From: Allomuricauda sp. | Lineage (GTDB): Bacteria > Bacteroidota > Bacteroidia > Flavobacteriales > Flavobacteriaceae | Direction of reading: 5' to 3' | Assembly (NCBI RefSeq): GCF_013911645.1 | Contig: NZ_JACESV010000001.1 | Coordinates: 930,001-994,000 of the forward strand | Length of the DNA stretch: 64,000 nt | Shown here: positions 60,649-64,000 of the stretch, in pieces | Numbering within the stretch: the first letter of the stretch is position 1 | How the letters are laid out: each line of letters opens with the position of its first letter | Notes under the pieces: model-generated | Databases searched by the model: none | What the model was told of the DNA's origin: nothing | What the model saw: only the letters and a program-made list of their open reading frames with translations | Program-made: the position numbers and the translations under genes

Positions 60649-61638
60649 ATGAAAACAACAGTATTCAGCACGCATAAGTTTGAAGAGCCGTATCTCGTAA
60701 AAGCGAATGATGGCAAGCATCAATTAAAGCTGCTTGAGAGTCGTTTAACTCAAGAAACTGCTATTCTCGCAACGGGTTCTAAAGCAGTAAGTCTATTTAC
60801 GGGCGATGATGCCTCGGCACACATTCTTGAAAAATTCAATGCTTTTGGCATAAAATATATTGCTCTGCGTTCAGCAGGATTCAATCACGTGGATTTAGCA
60901 AAAGCAGCTGAACTGGATATGAAGGTGGCACGTGTTCCAGCCTATTCCCCTTATGCCATTGCAGAGCATACAATGGCGCTCATACTTGCATTAAACCGAA
61001 AATTGATTAAAGCACACAACAGGGTTCGTGACCAGAATTTCTCATTGAACGGTCTTACCGGTTTCGACCTCAATGGAAAAACCGTCGGCGTTATCGGGAC
61101 TGGAAAAATTGGGTCTGTATTGGTAAAAATACTACACGGTTTTGGTTGTAAAATACTTGTTCAGGATGTCATTGAGGATGAAAATTTAATCAAGTTTTAC
61201 AATGTAATCTATACCAATTGTGAAACTATTTGTAAGCAGTCCGATATCATAAGCTTACACGTACCACTAACGTCTTCAACGAAACACTTGATTGATGCAA
61301 AACATATTTCATTAATGAAGCAAGGCGTAATGCTTATCAATACAAGTCGTGGTGGATTGGTCGATACCAAAGCTGTTATCGAAGGATTGAAAACTAAAAA
61401 AATTGGGTATTTCGGAATAGATGTGTATGAGGAAGAAGAAGGATTGTTCTTTGAAGACCATTCCGATGACATTTTGCAAGACGATGTCATTGCACGCTTA
61501 ATGACTTTTAATAATGTTTTAATTACCAGTCATCAGGCCTTTTTAACCGAAACTGCATTGACAAATATTGCTGAAACCACAATATATAATCTGGATTGTT
61601 TTGAAAAAGGCAAAGTTTCAGGAAACGAAGTTTCTTGA
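60649..61638 (+). CDS. ldhA: D-lactate dehydrogenase (fermentative, 2-hydroxyacid family)
   Basis: NAD-dependent D-lactate dehydrogenase of 329 residues. The nucleotide fold is VGVIGTGKIGSVLVKIL, followed by SRGGLVDTKAVIEGL and the catalytic Glu and His in DVYEEEEGLFFEDHSDD and TSHQAFLTETAL. The last two segments match E. coli LdhA closely, so lactate formation from pyruvate is likely. It would regenerate NAD+ for the GAPDH of this cluster when respiration fails. It lies ten bases after the DUF4010 gene. Confidence 0.93.
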   Translation: MKTTVFSTHKFEEPYLVKANDGKHQLKLLESRLTQETAILATGSKAVSLFTGDDASAHILEKFNAFGIKYIALRSAGFNHVDLAKAAELDMKVARVPAYSPYAIAEHTMALILALNRKLIKAHNRVRDQNFSLNGLTGFDLNGKTVGVIGTGKIGSVLVKILHGFGCKILVQDVIEDENLIKFYNVIYTNCETICKQSDIISLHVPLTSSTKHLIDAKHISLMKQGVMLINTSRGGLVDTKAVIEGLKTKKIGYFGIDVYEEEEGLFFEDHSDDILQDDVIARLMTFNNVLITSHQAFLTETALTNIAETTIYNLDCFEKGKVSGNEVS

Positions 61639-61680
61639 TTAAGAAGCAAAAAATAGTAGTAACACTTAAATCTTAAAATT

Positions 61681-62454
61681 ATGAAACGAGTAAAAAATAA
61701 AGTAGCCATTGTCACAGGAGGAGCATCTGGTTTGGGAAAATCAAGTGCTAAACTATTGGCACGAGAAGGAGCAAAAATAGTCGTGTCCGATATAGACGAA
61801 GAAGGTGGTAAAAAAGTAGTTCAACAAATAAAAGAAGACGGTGGTGAGGCCATATTCATTAAACAAGATGTTGCCAAAGAAGATGAATGGAAAAACGTTA
61901 TTGAAACTACCCTTGAAACTTATGGGAAATTACACATTTTAGCAAATTCTGCTGGAATAGGGCTCGGAGGAACAGTTGAAGATGTAACCCTTGAAGATTG
62001 GAAAAACCTTATAGATATAAACCTAAATGGCACTTTTTTAGGCACCAAATATGGTATAAAAGGTATGAGGAAAACAGATGAAGGTGGTTCCATCATTAAC
62101 TTCTCTTCCATTGAAGGACTTATCGGTGACCCCAATTTACCTGCGTATAACGCAAGTAAAGGCGGTGTTACCATTTTCACTAAATCTGCCGCCCTACATT
62201 GTGCTAAACAAGGCTATGGCATCCGTATCAATTCTATCCATCCTGCTTATATCTGGACCCCAATGGTAGAGAATTTTCTCAAGGCTCAAGGTGACGTAGA
62301 AGAAGGCAAAAAACAATTGGAAAGTTTACATCCAATTGGTCATTTGGGAGAACCTGACGATATAGGGTACGGAGTTGTATATCTGGCCTCTGATGAATCC
62401 AAATTTATGACCGGTTCCGAACTGGTTATCGATGGTGGCAATACCGCCCAATAA
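61681..62454 (+). CDS. Short-chain dehydrogenase/reductase (glucose 1-dehydrogenase-like)
   Basis: Classical SDR of 257 residues. The cofactor motif TGGASGLGKSSAKLL, NSAGIGLGG, the active-site YNASKGG (Tyr about 157, Lys 161) and the C-terminal VYLASDESKFMTGSELVIDGG are all present. The Asp following strand 2 (VVSDIDEEG) favours NAD over NADP. Best resemblance is to glucose 1-dehydrogenase/hydroxysteroid-type SDRs, but the substrate is not certain. It lies 42 bases after ldhA and 22 before the second universal stress gene. Confidence 0.9.
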   Translation: MKRVKNKVAIVTGGASGLGKSSAKLLAREGAKIVVSDIDEEGGKKVVQQIKEDGGEAIFIKQDVAKEDEWKNVIETTLETYGKLHILANSAGIGLGGTVEDVTLEDWKNLIDINLNGTFLGTKYGIKGMRKTDEGGSIINFSSIEGLIGDPNLPAYNASKGGVTIFTKSAALHCAKQGYGIRINSIHPAYIWTPMVENFLKAQGDVEEGKKQLESLHPIGHLGEPDDIGYGVVYLASDESKFMTGSELVIDGGNTAQ

Positions 62455-62476
62455 GAAAAACAATAAAACTAAAATT

Positions 62477-63313
62477 ATGAAAAACATACTCGTACCTACC
62501 GATTTCTCGAAAAACTGCACTAAAGCAGCAAATCTTGGTATCGAAATAGCCAAACTATACGATGCAGAGATACACTTTTTACATCAAATGACTACCCCTG
62601 TTGATTGGGTAAAACTGGATAAACAAAAAGAAAAAAGGTATCCCGAAACTTTAAAGGAAATTGGAGTCGTTAAATCAAAATTGCGGGAACTGGAAAAAAA
62701 GGCTGAGCACGAAGGTCTTAAATGTCGAACTTTTCTTCAATTTGATTCGGGACAGAAAGATATTTTAGAACATTCTGGTCATTTCCATCACGATTTCATC
62801 GTTACCGGCAGCAGTGGAACCAAAGGTGTCATTAGAGAAATTACGGGTAGTAATGTTGAAAAAATAGTTCGAAAAGCCAATGCACCCATTATCGTTGTCA
62901 AAGAAGAGGATGTAACGTTTCCCTTCAAGGACATTCTATTTGTTTCTTCTTTTGAAGAGGATGTCACGCATCCATTTCAAGAAATCTTGTCAATAGCCAA
63001 AAAATGCGATGCTAAAATCCATTTGTTACGAGTAAACACAGAAACTGACTTTAATAGCATAGAGCTTGGCTTAAATCCTGTAAAGGAATTTCTTGAAAAA
63101 TTCCCCAATCTGAAGAACTTCTCAATGAGCGTCCATAATGAGTCTTCCGTAGAGGCAGGCATCAATACATTTTTAAAACATCAGCCCGCAGATTTAATTG
63201 CAATGAGCACCCACGGAAAAACGGGATTTTTGAGCCTATTTTCAAAAAGTATTGCCGAAGGTGTTACAAACCATTCTTCTCTACCTGTAATGACCATACA
63301 TATTAAAAAATGA
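62477..63313 (+). CDS. Two-domain universal stress protein
   Basis: Tandem Usp of about 278 residues. The first domain begins MKNILVPTDFSKNCTKAANL and contains FIVTGSSGTKGVIREITGSNVEKIVRKA; the second ends LIAMSTHGKTGFLSLFSKSIAEGVTNHSSLPVMTI, with the THGKTG nucleotide loop. The start at 62477 follows the usual AAAATT leader; the reading frame is open 15 codons further upstream, overlapping the SDR gene, without conservation. It overlaps the next gene by four bases (ATGA). The pair with the single-domain Usp at 51761-52222 brackets the metabolic run. Confidence 0.93.
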   Translation: MKNILVPTDFSKNCTKAANLGIEIAKLYDAEIHFLHQMTTPVDWVKLDKQKEKRYPETLKEIGVVKSKLRELEKKAEHEGLKCRTFLQFDSGQKDILEHSGHFHHDFIVTGSSGTKGVIREITGSNVEKIVRKANAPIIVVKEEDVTFPFKDILFVSSFEEDVTHPFQEILSIAKKCDAKIHLLRVNTETDFNSIELGLNPVKEFLEKFPNLKNFSMSVHNESSVEAGINTFLKHQPADLIAMSTHGKTGFLSLFSKSIAEGVTNHSSLPVMTIHIKK

Positions 63314-64000
63314 AAAATCCAATCAACATAGTAAAGTATTCAGGTGATGTGGTAGCCTTTGATGTAGATAAGCTTATCAATTCCTTAAGGCGTTCACAAG
63401 CGAGCGAAGAATTAATTCAGCAAATAGTTGAACAAGTCGAAGGTCAACTCTATGATGGAATTACCACAAAAAAAATCTATCAGATGGCATTTAAAATGCT
63501 TAAGCGTAAATCTCGTGTAAGTGCCTCAAAATACAAGCTAAAAAAAGCGATAATGGAATTAGGGCCATCAGGATTTCCTTTTGAAAAATTTGTTGGTAAG
63601 ATTTTAGAGATGGAAGGCTTTAGCACAAATGTGGGAGTTATTGTTCAAGGTAATTGTGTACAGCACGAAGTTGATGTTATCGCCCAAAAAGAAAACAAAC
63701 ACTATATGATTGAATGCAAATACCATAGCGACCAAGGCAGATTTTGTAATGTAAAAATCCCATTATATATCCATTCACGGTTTTTGGACGTAGAAAAGCA
63801 ATGGGAACACCAAAAAGGTCACGAGGCTAAACTTCATAAAGGAGCTGTGTACACCAATACGCGTTTCACAACCGATGCCATTCAGTACGGGAAATGTGTT
63901 GGAATGCTTTTAAGCAGTTGGGATTATCCAAGAGGAAATGGTCTCAAGGACAGAATAGATAAATCTGGGCTACATCCCTTAACCGCTTTAACAACACTTA
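63310..64000 (+). CDS. ATP-cone and PD-(D/E)XK restriction-endonuclease-like protein (C-terminus beyond window)
   Basis: The first 230 residues are encoded here. Residues 1-85 (NIVKYSGDVVAFDVDKLINSLRRSQA) form an ATP-cone, the nucleotide-sensing domain of ribonucleotide reductases and NrdR. From about 88 (GFPFEKFVGKILEMEGF) an Mrr-like nuclease fold follows, with VDVIA (Asp122) and MIECKYH (Glu135, Lys137) forming the D...ExK core. The start codon overlaps the stop of the universal stress gene. The combination suggests a nuclease gated by ATP or dATP levels, or an inactive sensor. It is probably the last or a late gene of the long operon. Confidence 0.88.
   Translation, partial: MKNPINIVKYSGDVVAFDVDKLINSLRRSQASEELIQQIVEQVEGQLYDGITTKKIYQMAFKMLKRKSRVSASKYKLKKAIMELGPSGFPFEKFVGKILEMEGFSTNVGVIVQGNCVQHEVDVIAQKENKHYMIECKYHSDQGRFCNVKIPLYIHSRFLDVEKQWEHQKGHEAKLHKGAVYTNTRFTTDAIQYGKCVGMLLSSWDYPRGNGLKDRIDKSGLHPLTALTTL

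Noticed and set aside
1..64000. CRISPR arrays, insertion-sequence transposases, tRNA or rRNA genes
   Set aside because: No regular spaced repeats, transposase motifs or cloverleaf-type sequences were seen by reading; a tRNA search program could still find a tRNA that I missed.

Overview
The window looks like a chromosomal segment of a member of the Bacteroidetes, most likely a marine Flavobacteriaceae. The clues are a SusC/RagA receptor with its FecR/ECF sigma pair, BtgA-type mobilization genes, HYC_CC_PP, DUF3347 and DUF2911 proteins, a promoter of the TTTG-N19-TAnnTTTG class, and A-rich sequence in front of start codons in place of Shine-Dalgarno sites. No RNA genes, CRISPR arrays or insertion sequences were recognised.

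Layout. (1) 1-6355 is chromosomal flank: a SusC-like receptor (cut by the window edge), an anti-sigma factor, an ECF sigma factor, a TSUP permease and an Lrp-type regulator. (2) 6432-15680 is a visibly GC-richer mobilization block read mostly on the minus strand: coupling ATPase, relaxase, BtgA-like protein, a candidate oriT, small ORFs, a RadC-like protein, SSB, a YubB-like protein, a DUF932 protein and a conserved gene broken by an in-frame TAG. Three of its genes share a stem-loop leader. (3) 16356-22940 is an AT-rich patchwork: an RloC/PrrC-like ATPase with a putative anticodon-nuclease end, a truncated gene, a tyrosine recombinase, a two-gene cassette with a PD-(D/E)XK protein, and a remnant of a zinc-finger gene. 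(4) 22984-47194, minus strand, is a large mercury/copper/silver island: MtfA-like peptidase, CopZ, CopA, two MerT-MerP fusions, thioredoxin-like protein, CsoR-like regulator, MerA, MerP, ArsR, an AraC regulator with a metal-binding-like N-terminus, CusB, CusC, CusA, a multicopper oxidase fused to a CopB-like barrel, and several DUF3347 and haem-binding proteins. (5) 47475-64000, plus strand, continues the island: a second HYC protein, a second AraC regulator of the same architecture, a Met-rich lipoprotein, small metal-binding membrane proteins, and then a long tightly packed run of stress and central-metabolism genes (universal stress proteins, NDH-2, APC permease, type II GAPDH, class I aldolase, dicarboxylate symporter, 6-phosphofructokinase, MgtC/DUF4010, D-lactate dehydrogenase, SDR, and an ATP-cone/nuclease protein cut by the window end).

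How it works together. The metal section would sense, bind, reduce and export Hg, Cu and Ag. The metabolic section looks like a set of spare enzymes that keeps glycolysis and redox balance going when metals or oxidants damage the housekeeping versions; that idea is inference. The mobilization block and recombinase suggest the region was assembled by mobile elements. No type IV transfer apparatus is visible, so any transfer would need helper functions from elsewhere.
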